Assembly (NCBI GenBank): GCA_051881655.1
Contig: JBJEQH010000244.1
Span: 1-5,527, forward strand
Direction of reading: 5' to 3'
DNA from: Heritagella sp051881655
GTDB lineage: Bacteria > Bacillota > Clostridia > Oscillospirales > Acutalibacteraceae
DNA length: 5,527 bases
Shown here: piece by piece, positions 1-5,527 of the stretch
How positions within the stretch are numbered: the stretch's first letter is position 1
Layout: each line of letters begins with the position of its first letter
Program-made: the position numbers and the translations under genes
Notes under the pieces: generated by a model
What the model saw: only the letters and a program-made list of their open reading frames with translations
Database searches by the model: none
What the model was told of the DNA's origin: nothing

Positions 1-372
1 AGAAGATAGGCCGCCTAAATAATCATTTGAACTGCTTGCAGGGCTATAACTTGAATACAAATACCCTTGAGTAGATCCGGAGGCGCTGTCACAGCGAATT
101 CTGCCTGCACTACCATGTCCATGAATATAGGCCACATTAGCTGTTTTCAATCCATTTTTGAGATTAGTTGGCGAGGGGTAAAGTACGCTGGTTTTTGAAT
201 ATCCCATAGAAGAAAAAGTATTCATGATGTCTAAACGTACAGAAGTATCAGGAATTGTCGTAATCGAGTAGTACCGAAAAGTACCACTCGCTGCTTGAGC
301 CGGCACTGCAGAAATTATCATAAACAGCAGTACCAAGAATAACGATAAACAATTTCGAATTTTCCTTTTCAC
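1..372 (-). CDS. Secreted protein of unknown function with HGHG motif (N-terminal part)
   Basis: Partial gene: 124 codons from a GTG start at 372 to the window edge, without a stop. The start is chosen because AAGGAGG lies 8 nt upstream and the frame opens with a textbook signal peptide: a basic start (MKRKIRN), a hydrophobic core at about residues 8-23, and a likely cleavage after Ala27 (A-Q-A|A). The mature part is Ser/Tyr/Gly-rich. The segment at residues 78-90 reads ANVAYIHGHGSAG, a hydrophobic beta-strand followed by His-Gly-His-Gly (His84, His86). This resembles the strand plus His-Gly of caspase-fold (clan CD) peptidases, whose catalytic Cys would lie further on, outside the window. 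That assignment is only a hypothesis; I do not recognise the family. The export is well supported, the function is not. Composition is clearly AT-richer than the neighbouring genes, with TTA, TTG, AGA and ATA codons. It has its own promoter. Confidence 0.8.
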   Translation of the reverse strand, partial: MKRKIRNCLSLFLVLLFMIISAVPAQAASGTFRYYSITTIPDTSVRLDIMNTFSSMGYSKTSVLYPSPTNLKNGLKTANVAYIHGHGSAGRIRCDSASGSTQGYLYSSYSPASSSNDYLGGLSS

Positions 373-380
373 AAAACATT

Positions 381-387
381 CCTCCTT
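381..387 (-). promoter_or_regulatory. Ribosome binding site AAGGAGG fixing a GTG start
   Basis: A full AAGGAGG lies 8 nt before GTG at 372. The nearby ATG at 379-377 is only one base from this site and in another frame, so the GTG, which leads into a signal peptide, is preferred. Confidence 0.85.
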
Positions 388-469
388 ACCTTTCTGTTTT
401 TCGTCTACTTTCTAATTTACCGCTACTCTATCCCACTCTCCTTTCTTTTCTATTTTTTGTTTCACAATA

Positions 470-498
470 ATAATACTATATTTTTTTAAAATTTTCAA
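470..498 (-). promoter_or_regulatory. Housekeeping (sigma-A type) promoter of the secreted-protein gene
   Basis: On the minus strand, TTGAAA (498-493) and TATTAT (475-470) are separated by exactly 17 nt of very AT-rich sequence with an A7 tract. Each box differs from consensus by one or two bases. Transcription would start near 463, leaving an A/G-rich leader of about 90 nt before the GTG at 372. The promoter lies downstream of the GH13 operon terminator, so the secreted protein is likely expressed independently. I see no operator or riboswitch fold in the leader. Confidence 0.75.
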
Positions 499-550
499 TA
501 TTTTTCCTCTATTTTACCGTCTAAAAATTCTTACAAAAAGCGCTGCCAGA

Positions 551-590
551 AAAAAGGGGCCGTCCGGCGGATAAAGCCGGGCAGCCCCCT
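551..590 (-). terminator. Intrinsic terminator of the GH13 operon
   Basis: On the minus strand a 13-bp GC-rich stem (589-577 with 569-557, one G-T pair and one C-A mismatch) encloses a 7-nt loop and is followed by six T (556-551). It starts about 18 bases after the stop codon of the second GH13 gene. The plus-strand side is followed by a T/C-rich run, so weak bidirectional action is possible, but no plus-strand gene needs it. Confidence 0.9.
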
Positions 591-607
591 TCTTTTCTCT
601 TCGGTTT

Positions 608-2368
608 TCAGATCATCCGGTTGGTCACCAGAATCCGCGCGCTCATGGGCGGAACCGTCACGGTCACTTCGCCGTTTTCCAGCAGCATCCGCTCGCCGGT
701 GAACACCTCATCCGCCGAACGGGGCAGCGAAATCCGGGCGGTCTGCTCCGTTTCGGTATTGTTGATCACCGCCACCACCGTTTCCATGGGGGCGATGCGG
801 CGCACGGTCACCATACCGTTCTGCTCCTGTACACGGATATCGCCGGTCTGCAGCGCCATGCTGCGGCGGCGCAGCATCATCAGGGTGTGCACATGGTCGT
901 ACATGGTACGGTCCCAGTTCTCTTCGTTCCAATCGAAGGTGCGGCGGCAGTCGGGGTCCATCCCGCCGTCCAGGCCGATCTCTGTTCCATAATACGTGCA
1001 GGGCATGCCGGTGAACACATACTGGAACGAAATGGCATTGCGCACCCGGCGCTTATCCCCGCCGCAGGTGCGGATAAAGCGGGGCGTGTCGTGGCTGTCC
1101 AGCAGGTTGAGCATGCACTCGTTGGCCTGACGGGTATTGCGCATCAGGCACTCGTTTACACGGCCGCAGAACTCCGTGGCATCCATACGGTCCTCGGCAA
1201 AATGGAGGATGCAGGCCTTCTGAATGGCGTAGTTCATCACGCCGTCCCAGATATCGCCGCGCAGCCACGGCTCGGCATTCCACCAGCACTCGCCGATGAT
1301 CAGGCACTCGGGGTTAATGGCGCGCACACGGTTGCGGAACTCCCGCCAGAAGGTATTCTCCACCTCGTCGGCCACATCCAGCCGCCAGGCATCGATACCA
1401 AAACGGGTCCATTTCTCCACCGCGCCCAGCAGGTATTCCCGCAGGCCGGGGTTGGTGGTATTCAGTTTGGGCATCCCGCAGCCCACCGCAAAGCCCTCGA
1501 AATTGGTGGGAGCCAGGGTGACGGGGAAATTGTGAATATGGAACCAGTCCTTATACGGCGAATTCTCCCCGTTTTTCAGCACGTCCTGGAACGGGCCGAA
1601 ATACAGGCCGCAGTGATTGAATACGCCGTCGAGCATGATGCGGATGCCGTGCTCGTGGGCCTTGTCCACCAGCTCCTGGAAGGTCTCCTCGTCCCCGAAG
1701 TGGGGGTCAATCTGCGTGTAATCCACCGTATCGTACTTGTGGTTGGTGCGGGCCAGGAAAATGGGGCACAGATACAGGGCATTCACGCCCAGATCCTGCA
1801 GATAATCCAGCTTTTCGATCAGCCCGCGCAGGTCGCCGCCGTACTGGCTGGGAACCCGGGGCAGCTCGCCCCAGGGGGTCTTGTCCTCCGGATCCAGCGA
1901 GGGATCGCCGTTGCAGAAGCGGTCCAGGAAGATCTGGTAGAACACGGCGCCCTCCACCCACGAGGGGCGGCGGTGCACATCGTTTAAATTGATATACGGG
2001 AACTGGAAGTGGATAAACCCGTCGCGGTCGTGGTCGATATCCAGCGTTTCCGGCCGGGCAAAGCCCGCCTCGGAATAAACAAGGGTCTCCTCCCCCTTGT
2101 GCAGCAGGAAATAGTATCCCAGGCGCGGGTCGTCAATATGGTACAGATACCGCCAGTAGTCATACAGCTCGTCCCCGCCGATTTTCTCCATCGCATAAGG
2201 ACGGCGGGTGTTCCAGATATACTGGTTACCGATGACCAGCTCCACCGATTCCACATCGTCCTTTGCCGTGCGCAGCCGCACCTCAAATTCCTGCGGATTC
2301 AGGGCAAAGGCCCAGTTGCTGTGGGGAATATGCAGAATGGCACGCAGGTCCATTGCCGTTTTTACCAT
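608..2368 (-). CDS. GH13 neopullulanase/cyclomaltodextrinase-type alpha-glucan hydrolase, copy 2
   Basis: Probable cytoplasmic enzyme hydrolysing (and perhaps transferring) alpha-1,4 and some alpha-1,6 glucosidic bonds in maltodextrins, cyclodextrins or pullulan fragments. It has 586 residues, the usual length for the neopullulanase/maltogenic amylase group (GH13_20). An N-terminal beta domain like CBM34 covers about 1-135, the (beta/alpha)8 barrel about 137-500, and a C-terminal beta domain the rest. Visible GH13 motifs: RFCNGDPS (150-157), DGVFNH (247-252), MPKLN (299-303), AWRLD with nucleophile Asp331, IGECWW with acid/base Glu360, and DSHD with Asp427, then YGTEIG (460-465). Glu335, four residues after the nucleophile, is kept, as in maltogenic amylases. 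There is no signal peptide. The start is set by AAAGGAG at 2383-2377, 8 nt upstream; Met6 lacks such a site. It lies 42 bp after its paralogue and is probably co-transcribed. The exact substrate cannot be read from sequence. Confidence 0.95.
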   Translation of the reverse strand: MVKTAMDLRAILHIPHSNWAFALNPQEFEVRLRTAKDDVESVELVIGNQYIWNTRRPYAMEKIGGDELYDYWRYLYHIDDPRLGYYFLLHKGEETLVYSEAGFARPETLDIDHDRDGFIHFQFPYINLNDVHRRPSWVEGAVFYQIFLDRFCNGDPSLDPEDKTPWGELPRVPSQYGGDLRGLIEKLDYLQDLGVNALYLCPIFLARTNHKYDTVDYTQIDPHFGDEETFQELVDKAHEHGIRIMLDGVFNHCGLYFGPFQDVLKNGENSPYKDWFHIHNFPVTLAPTNFEGFAVGCGMPKLNTTNPGLREYLLGAVEKWTRFGIDAWRLDVADEVENTFWREFRNRVRAINPECLIIGECWWNAEPWLRGDIWDGVMNYAIQKACILHFAEDRMDATEFCGRVNECLMRNTRQANECMLNLLDSHDTPRFIRTCGGDKRRVRNAISFQYVFTGMPCTYYGTEIGLDGGMDPDCRRTFDWNEENWDRTMYDHVHTLMMLRRRSMALQTGDIRVQEQNGMVTVRRIAPMETVVAVINNTETEQTARISLPRSADEVFTGERMLLENGEVTVTVPPMSARILVTNRMI

Positions 2369-2389
2369 GAAAAGTTCTCCTTTCTCTCT

Positions 2390-2404
2390 CCGGCCGGCGG
2401 CCGG
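2390..2404. repeat. GC-only inverted repeat between the two GH13 genes
   Basis: CCGGCC (2390-2395) and GGCCGG (2399-2404) are perfect inverted arms around a 3-nt loop, in the 42-bp gap just upstream of the second gene's ribosome site. No T-run follows on either strand, so it is not an intrinsic terminator. It could be an mRNA-stabilising or processing hairpin, or chance in GC-rich DNA. Confidence 0.4.
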
Positions 2405-2410
2405 CTTTCC

Positions 2411-4177
2411 TTAAAACAGCGGGTTGGTCTTCAGCACCCGGGCACTCATGGCCGGCACCGTAACTGTGACCTTGCCGTCCGCAAGGGGGAACACCTCGTC
2501 GGTGAGAATATCGGTCATACCGCCCGCATTCTCCAGCGAAACGGTGCGGTCCTCTTCCGTATTGTTGATCACCGTGATCACCGACATCCGGAACAGGCGG
2601 CCCATACCGATAAAGCGGCGCAGCACCAGCATCTCGTTTTCGGCCCACAGGCGCACATCCCCGTACTGAATCACCTGATTGTCGCGGCGCAGCACCATCA
2701 GCTTGTGGTAATGCTGCCACAGATCCATATCCCAGTTCTCCCGGTTCCAGTCGAAGCACTTGCGGTCGTCGGGGTCATTGTCTCCGGTCATGCCAATTTC
2801 GGTGCCGTAATATGTGCAGGGCATTCCGATATAGGTGAACAGGAACGCCGCCGCATTTTTCAGCCGCCGCTTATCCCCGCCGCACAGATTGATAAAGCGC
2901 GGGGCATCGTGGCTGTCCAGCAGATTGAGCATGCACTCGTTGGCCATGCGGGTATAGCGCATCCGCACATTATTGACCCGCTCGGCAAAATCCTGCGCCG
3001 AAATGGTCCCTTTTGCAAAATACAGTTCACTGGGACGCTCCACCGGATAGTTCATCACGCCGTCCCACATATCGCCGCGCAGCCAGGCATCGCTGTTCCA
3101 CCAGCACTCGCCGATGATAATTGCCTCCGGGTTCACCCGGCGCACCACCCGGCGGAAATCGCGCCAGAATACGCACTCCACCGCATCGGCCACATCCAGC
3201 CGCCAGCCGTCAATGCCGCAGCGGGTCCATTTCTCCACGTTCTCCAGAATATAGTTGCGCATTCCCTCATCCGACAGATTCAGCTTGGGCATGAACGGGC
3301 CCATGGCAAAACTCTCGTAATTGGTCGGATTCGTGGACAGGGGGAATTCCTTGGCCCGGAACCAATTCTTATAGGGGGAATTCTCGCCGTTTTTCAGCAC
3401 ATCCTGGAACTGCGGGAAATAGAAGCCGCAGTGGTTGAAAACCGCATCCAGCACCACCCGGATGCCCCGGGCATGGGCCTTCTCCACCAGCTCGCGCAGG
3501 GTTTTCTCATCGCCGAAATGTGGGTCAATGGCCCCGTAGTCGATGGTATCATACTTATGGTTGCTGCCGCCCTCAAAAATGGGGGTCAGATACAAAGCGG
3601 TTACGCCCAGCTCCTGCAGATAGTCCAGGTGCTGGATAATCCCCGGCAGATCGCCGCCCATGAAATTGCTGCGGGTGGGTTCGGTGCCCCAGGGCTGTAC
3701 GTTCTCCGGCGACAGGGCCGGGTCCCCGTTGCAGAAGCGCTCGACAAAAATCTGATAGAAGTTGGCGCTTCCCACCCAGGAGGGCTTGCGGTGGATATCG
3801 GCGGGGTTGATGGTGGAGTACTTGAAGAACAAAAAGTCGGTGCGGTCGTGGTCCACATCGGTGTCCTTCTCCACAAAGAAGCCGTTTTCTCCGTACAGCA
3901 GCTCCTCTTCCCCATCACTGATACGGAAGCAATAGGCCAGCCGGTTGTCCGCCCGGCAGTCGTACAGATACTCAAAATAGTCAAACAGCTGGTCGGTGGC
4001 CACTTTTTCCATCAGGAAGGTGTCGCGCTTCTCCCACCCATAAAAACTGCCCACCATTACCTCTGCTTTTTTTACGTTTCCCTTCGCCGTGCGAATCCGG
4101 AAACAGAAACCGCGTTCCGCATACGGATACGAATAGCTGCTGCGGGGGATGTGCAGCACTGCTTCACGATTGATCAT
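2411..4177 (-). CDS. GH13 neopullulanase/cyclomaltodextrinase-type alpha-glucan hydrolase, copy 1
   Basis: First gene of the presumed glucan operon: 588 residues, colinear with the downstream copy and by eye identical at more than half of positions, so the pair arose by duplication. Same plan: CBM34-like N-domain (about 1-133), GH13 barrel (about 134-498), C-terminal beta domain. Motifs: RFCNGDPA (147-154), DAVFNH (244-249), MPKLN (296-300), GWRLD with nucleophile Asp328, IGECWW with Glu357, DSHD with Asp424, YGTEIG (457-462). The triad is intact, so it should be active. The difference from copy 2 is in region II: Ala332 replaces the Glu found four residues after the nucleophile. There is no signal peptide, hence cytoplasmic action on imported oligosaccharides. 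The ATG at 4177 has AAAGGA 9 nt upstream. A promoter lies at 4248-4277. Substrate preference (cyclodextrin, pullulan or linear dextrin) is undetermined. Confidence 0.95.
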   Translation of the reverse strand: MINREAVLHIPRSSYSYPYAERGFCFRIRTAKGNVKKAEVMVGSFYGWEKRDTFLMEKVATDQLFDYFEYLYDCRADNRLAYCFRISDGEEELLYGENGFFVEKDTDVDHDRTDFLFFKYSTINPADIHRKPSWVGSANFYQIFVERFCNGDPALSPENVQPWGTEPTRSNFMGGDLPGIIQHLDYLQELGVTALYLTPIFEGGSNHKYDTIDYGAIDPHFGDEKTLRELVEKAHARGIRVVLDAVFNHCGFYFPQFQDVLKNGENSPYKNWFRAKEFPLSTNPTNYESFAMGPFMPKLNLSDEGMRNYILENVEKWTRCGIDGWRLDVADAVECVFWRDFRRVVRRVNPEAIIIGECWWNSDAWLRGDMWDGVMNYPVERPSELYFAKGTISAQDFAERVNNVRMRYTRMANECMLNLLDSHDAPRFINLCGGDKRRLKNAAAFLFTYIGMPCTYYGTEIGMTGDNDPDDRKCFDWNRENWDMDLWQHYHKLMVLRRDNQVIQYGDVRLWAENEMLVLRRFIGMGRLFRMSVITVINNTEEDRTVSLENAGGMTDILTDEVFPLADGKVTVTVPAMSARVLKTNPLF

Positions 4178-4222
4178 ACTGTGTCATCCTTTCCAAAATT
4201 GTTTTCTCTGCTCCCCAATAAC

Positions 4223-4247
4223 AAAAAGGCGGCAATCCGCCTTTTTT
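4223..4247. terminator. Bidirectional intrinsic terminator downstream of the SDR gene
   Basis: AAAAAGGCGG (4223-4232) and CCGCCTTTTT (4237-4246) form a perfect 10-bp stem with a CAAT loop. The minus-strand reading, which serves the SDR gene ending at 4369, gives GGCGG-loop-CCGCC followed by five T. The plus reading gives six T. It stands about 120 bp after the SDR stop, so that transcript would have a long 3' tail. It also sits at the 5' end of the predicted GH13 transcript. Confidence 0.8.
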
Positions 4248-4277
4248 ATTATAGAAAAAGAAGCTTCCCCGCTACAA
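4248..4277 (-). promoter_or_regulatory. Probable promoter of the GH13 operon
   Basis: The minus strand carries a perfect TATAAT at 4253-4248. A poor -35 match, TTGTAG (4277-4272), lies 18 nt upstream. A perfect 8-bp palindrome GAAGCTTC (4260-4267) lies in the spacer and could be half of an operator, though it is short enough to be chance. The start would be near 4243-4240, inside the terminator stem. With that start the leader to ATG 4177 is about 65 nt. The weak -35 suggests an activator or a repressor-controlled site. I see no clear catabolite-response element. Confidence 0.55.
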
Positions 4278-4340
4278 GAAAGAGAGATGACTTTTTATCC
4301 AAATTTCTGTAGCAGTTTTTTGCCTTTCTGTTCGCTTTTT

Positions 4341-4354
4341 CCAGCCCGGGTTGG
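4341..4354. repeat. 14-bp near-perfect palindrome after the SDR gene
   Basis: CCAGCCCGGGTTGG is symmetric around CCCGGG with one mismatched pair. It lies 15 bases beyond the SDR stop and about 65 bp upstream of the -35 of the GH13 promoter. It has no loop and no T-run, so it is not a terminator. A protein-binding site is possible but unsupported. Confidence 0.3.
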
Positions 4355-4368
4355 CTTTCGCCGGAAAA

Positions 4369-5178
4369 TCAGGAGGCATACAGCCGGCGCAGCAAAAACA
4401 GCACCGCCCGGTGGGGCAGCACCCGGTTCAGGGCGCACAGCACCGAGCAGGAAATCCCCACGGGCTTTCTCGCCGGCAGCCGGCGGCGGGCCAGACACCG
4501 GACGGCGGTTCGGGCCACCTTTTCCGGGGACATCCCGCTGCGCTCGTCCTTTTCCATTTTCTCCACCGACCGGCGGATCCGCCCGCCGTACCGGTCATCC
4601 CCCATCTCATTTTTCCGCCGGGCGGCGGTGAACCCGGTTTTTACATCCCCCAGCAGCAGGCAGCCGCACTGCACCGAAAAAGGGGCCAATTCCATCCCCA
4701 ATGCATCGGAGAAAACCATCAGCGCCGCTTTTCCCGCCGCATAGTACGCCTGAAACGGGATGGGAAAGACCGCGGCCAGCGAGGAGATGAACAGGATTTT
4801 TCCCCCGCCCTGCTCCCGCATGAAGGCGGCCGCTGCCCGGGCACAGCGAAAGGCCCCGGCTTCGTTCACCTCCATCTGGGCCCGTCGGTCCTCCTCCGGG
4901 ATAAACTCCACGGCTCCGCTCACGCCCATGCCCGCATTGCACACCAGCACATCCAGCCGGCCCTGCTGCTGCCAAATGGTGGAAAAGGCTGCCTGTACCT
5001 GCTCCTCACGGGTGACGTCACAGGGCAGAAAGGACAGGCCCTCCCCCTGCCCCGGGTGGCGGCTGAGGTTGTACACCCGGTACCCCTGCTGCTGCAAATG
5101 CCGGGCAATGGCCAGGCCGATCCCGCTGCCGGCGCCGGTTACGGCTGCCACCCGGCCGCTGCATGTTCCGTTTTCCAT
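4369..5178 (-). CDS. Short-chain dehydrogenase/reductase (classical SDR), substrate unknown
   Basis: NAD(P)-dependent oxidoreductase of 269 residues, a normal length for classical SDRs. The ATG at 5178 is chosen over the in-frame ATG at 5217 because GAGGGGAAGGA lies just upstream and the Rossmann fold then begins at once. Visible motifs: TGAGSGIG (14-21) cofactor loop, Asp54 in CDVT, NAG (81-83), Asn105, Ser133, and Tyr146-x-x-x-Lys150, so the Asn-Ser-Tyr-Lys tetrad is complete. Ser39-Arg40 after the second beta strand suggests NADP(H), an inference. The usual Pro-Gly after the sixth strand is Leu-Gly here (LLLGDVKTGF). The C-terminus is basic and hydrophobic (about 235-269) and might associate with a membrane. 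It is flanked by a terminator on each side, so it is probably a single-gene unit. Nothing ties it to the glucan enzymes, and no specific substrate is indicated. Confidence 0.9.
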   Translation of the reverse strand: MENGTCSGRVAAVTGAGSGIGLAIARHLQQQGYRVYNLSRHPGQGEGLSFLPCDVTREEQVQAAFSTIWQQQGRLDVLVCNAGMGVSGAVEFIPEEDRRAQMEVNEAGAFRCARAAAAFMREQGGGKILFISSLAAVFPIPFQAYYAAGKAALMVFSDALGMELAPFSVQCGCLLLGDVKTGFTAARRKNEMGDDRYGGRIRRSVEKMEKDERSGMSPEKVARTAVRCLARRRLPARKPVGISCSVLCALNRVLPHRAVLFLLRRLYAS

Positions 5179-5181
5179 GAT

Positions 5182-5192
5182 TCCTTCCCCTC
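5182..5192 (-). promoter_or_regulatory. Ribosome binding site deciding the SDR start
   Basis: GAGGGGAAGGA on the minus strand ends 3 nt before ATG at 5178, with its GAGGGG part 8 nt away. The longer start at 5217 lies within 10 bases of the preceding terminator's T-run and has no such site, so translation almost certainly begins at 5178. Confidence 0.7.
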
Positions 5193-5223
5193 TCAAAACA
5201 AAATCCCAATAGGCCATTTAAAG

Positions 5224-5260
5224 AAAAAAGGCCCCGCTTTTTTCCAAAAGCCGGGCCTTT
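5224..5260 (-). terminator. Intrinsic terminator of the proS gene
   Basis: On the minus strand, a 15-bp stem (5260-5246 with 5241-5227, one mismatch) encloses a 4-nt loop and is followed by a run of six T (5229-5224, the last three pairing in the stem). It begins 12 bases after the proS stop and lies between proS and the SDR gene. I do not see a confident promoter between it and the SDR start; a TTTAAA box at 5222-5217 lacks a good -35. Confidence 0.9.
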
Positions 5261-5272
5261 CCGTTCTGTTTT

Positions 5273-5527
5273 TCAGTACTGGCGTCCCCAATAAACCATG
5301 TGCTTGGCCGGTTTTCCGCAGCACACGCACACGTCGCCCACATGGTCCTCCACAAACGGGATGCAGCGGGACTTTACGCCGCCGGTTTTCTCCTTCAGGG
5401 TTTCCTCGCAGGCGGTATCCCCGCACCACATAGCCTTGATAAAGCCGGGCTTGTTCTCTGCGATATCCAAAAACTCCTCCAGATTGGTGGCGGTAAACGT
5501 TTTCTCCTCCAGATTCTTCAGGGCTTT
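5273..5527 (-). CDS. proS: Prolyl-tRNA synthetase, archaeal/eukaryal type, C-terminal fragment
   Basis: The final 84 residues plus TGA of a gene that enters from the right edge. ProS charges tRNA-Pro with proline in the cytoplasm using ATP. The fragment corresponds to the extra C-terminal domain of the archaeal/eukaryal-type (type 3) enzymes, absent from the Escherichia coli type. It shows GFIKAMWCGD (28-37 of the fragment), a zinc-type set Cys35, Cys40, Cys67 and Cys70, the SRCIPF stretch (53-58), CCGKPAKHMVYWG (69-81) and a C-terminal Tyr. The ending in Tyr is typical, since that residue reaches toward the active site in characterised members. The reading frame is open to the edge, so nothing suggests a break. 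The type 3 enzyme is common in Clostridia, which fits the rest of the window. Confidence 0.93.
   Translation of the reverse strand, partial: KALKNLEEKTFTATNLEEFLDIAENKPGFIKAMWCGDTACEETLKEKTGGVKSRCIPFVEDHVGDVCVCCGKPAKHMVYWGRQY

Noticed and set aside
427..443. A second AAGGAG (443-438) in the leader of the secreted-protein gene, followed by GTG-GGA-TAG as a mini-ORF
   Set aside because: Only one base separates the site from the GTG, too close for initiation, and the peptide would be two residues long.
887..1987. A 366-codon plus-strand frame opposite GH13 copy 2
   Set aside because: Same kind of antisense shadow, with composition typical of the complement of coding DNA and no ribosome site of note.
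608..4177. Large direct repeat formed by the two GH13 genes as a recombination or mobile unit
   Set aside because: Similarity is at the protein level with many synonymous and amino-acid differences, and no insertion-sequence ends or target duplications were seen; an old gene duplication explains it.
2009..4312. A 767-codon open frame on the plus strand opposite the GH13 genes
   Set aside because: It is antisense to copy 1 and part of copy 2, both full GH13 enzymes with intact motifs. Long open antisense frames are expected opposite GC-rich coding DNA. The translation is Ala/Pro/His/Val-rich with no recognisable domain, and it spans the intergenic gaps.
4178..4368. Searched for a catabolite-response element or LacI-type operator
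   Set aside because: No convincing TGWAANCGNTNWCA-like match was seen; only short palindromes of uncertain meaning.
5179..5217. Longer SDR N-terminus starting at the ATG at 5217
   Set aside because: It adds 13 residues unrelated to the SDR fold, starts next to the proS terminator, and lacks a ribosome site, whereas the ATG at 5178 has one.
4351..5433. A 360-codon plus-strand frame opposite the SDR and proS genes
   Set aside because: It runs through two terminators and opposes two genes with clear catalytic or metal-binding motifs; the product is low-complexity Pro/His/Gln-rich.

Overview
The window looks like a chromosomal stretch from a moderately GC-rich, low-GC-lineage relative (Bacillota, class Clostridia; an Oscillospiraceae/Ruminococcaceae-type gut anaerobe is my inference). 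The reasons are strong AAGGAGG-type ribosome sites, poly-T intrinsic terminators, an archaeal/eukaryal-type prolyl-tRNA synthetase C-terminus of the kind common in Clostridia, and cytoplasmic neopullulanase-type enzymes for imported maltodextrins. Every gene I can support lies on the minus strand, so transcription runs from high to low coordinates.

Layout in order of transcription: (i) 5527-5273, the last 84 residues of prolyl-tRNA synthetase, closed by a strong hairpin terminator (5224-5260). (ii) 5178-4369, a classical short-chain dehydrogenase/reductase of unknown substrate, read from an internal ATG rather than the longest open start. (iii) 4368-4178, a short control region with a terminator (4223-4247). 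A perfect TATAAT box directly abuts its upstream edge, so the predicted start of the next transcript falls inside the terminator. (iv) 4177-2411 and 2368-608, two tandem paralogous GH13 alpha-glucan hydrolases (neopullulanase/cyclomaltodextrinase/maltogenic amylase type), 42 bp apart with no terminator between them, and so probably one operon. It ends at a GC-rich terminator (551-590). (v) 372-1, the start of a secreted protein with a clear signal peptide, its own near-consensus promoter (470-498) and a His-Gly-His-Gly motif. It is cut by the window edge.

The two GH13 enzymes have no signal peptide and should act in the cytoplasm on short maltodextrins, cyclodextrins or pullulan-type fragments delivered by a transporter outside the window. 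Both keep the full catalytic triad, but they differ at the position four residues after the nucleophile (Glu in one, Ala in the other). That site is known to influence transglycosylation in maltogenic amylases, so the pair may have split roles. The SDR and ProS show no evident link to glucan metabolism.

The left ~540 bp is clearly more AT-rich, with different codon use from the rest, suggesting a compositional boundary or recently acquired gene. No RNA gene, insertion sequence or CRISPR array was seen, and no gene-free stretch exceeds 300 bases. I see no strong case for a wholly new system. The truncated secreted protein and the terminator/promoter overlap are the most open points.
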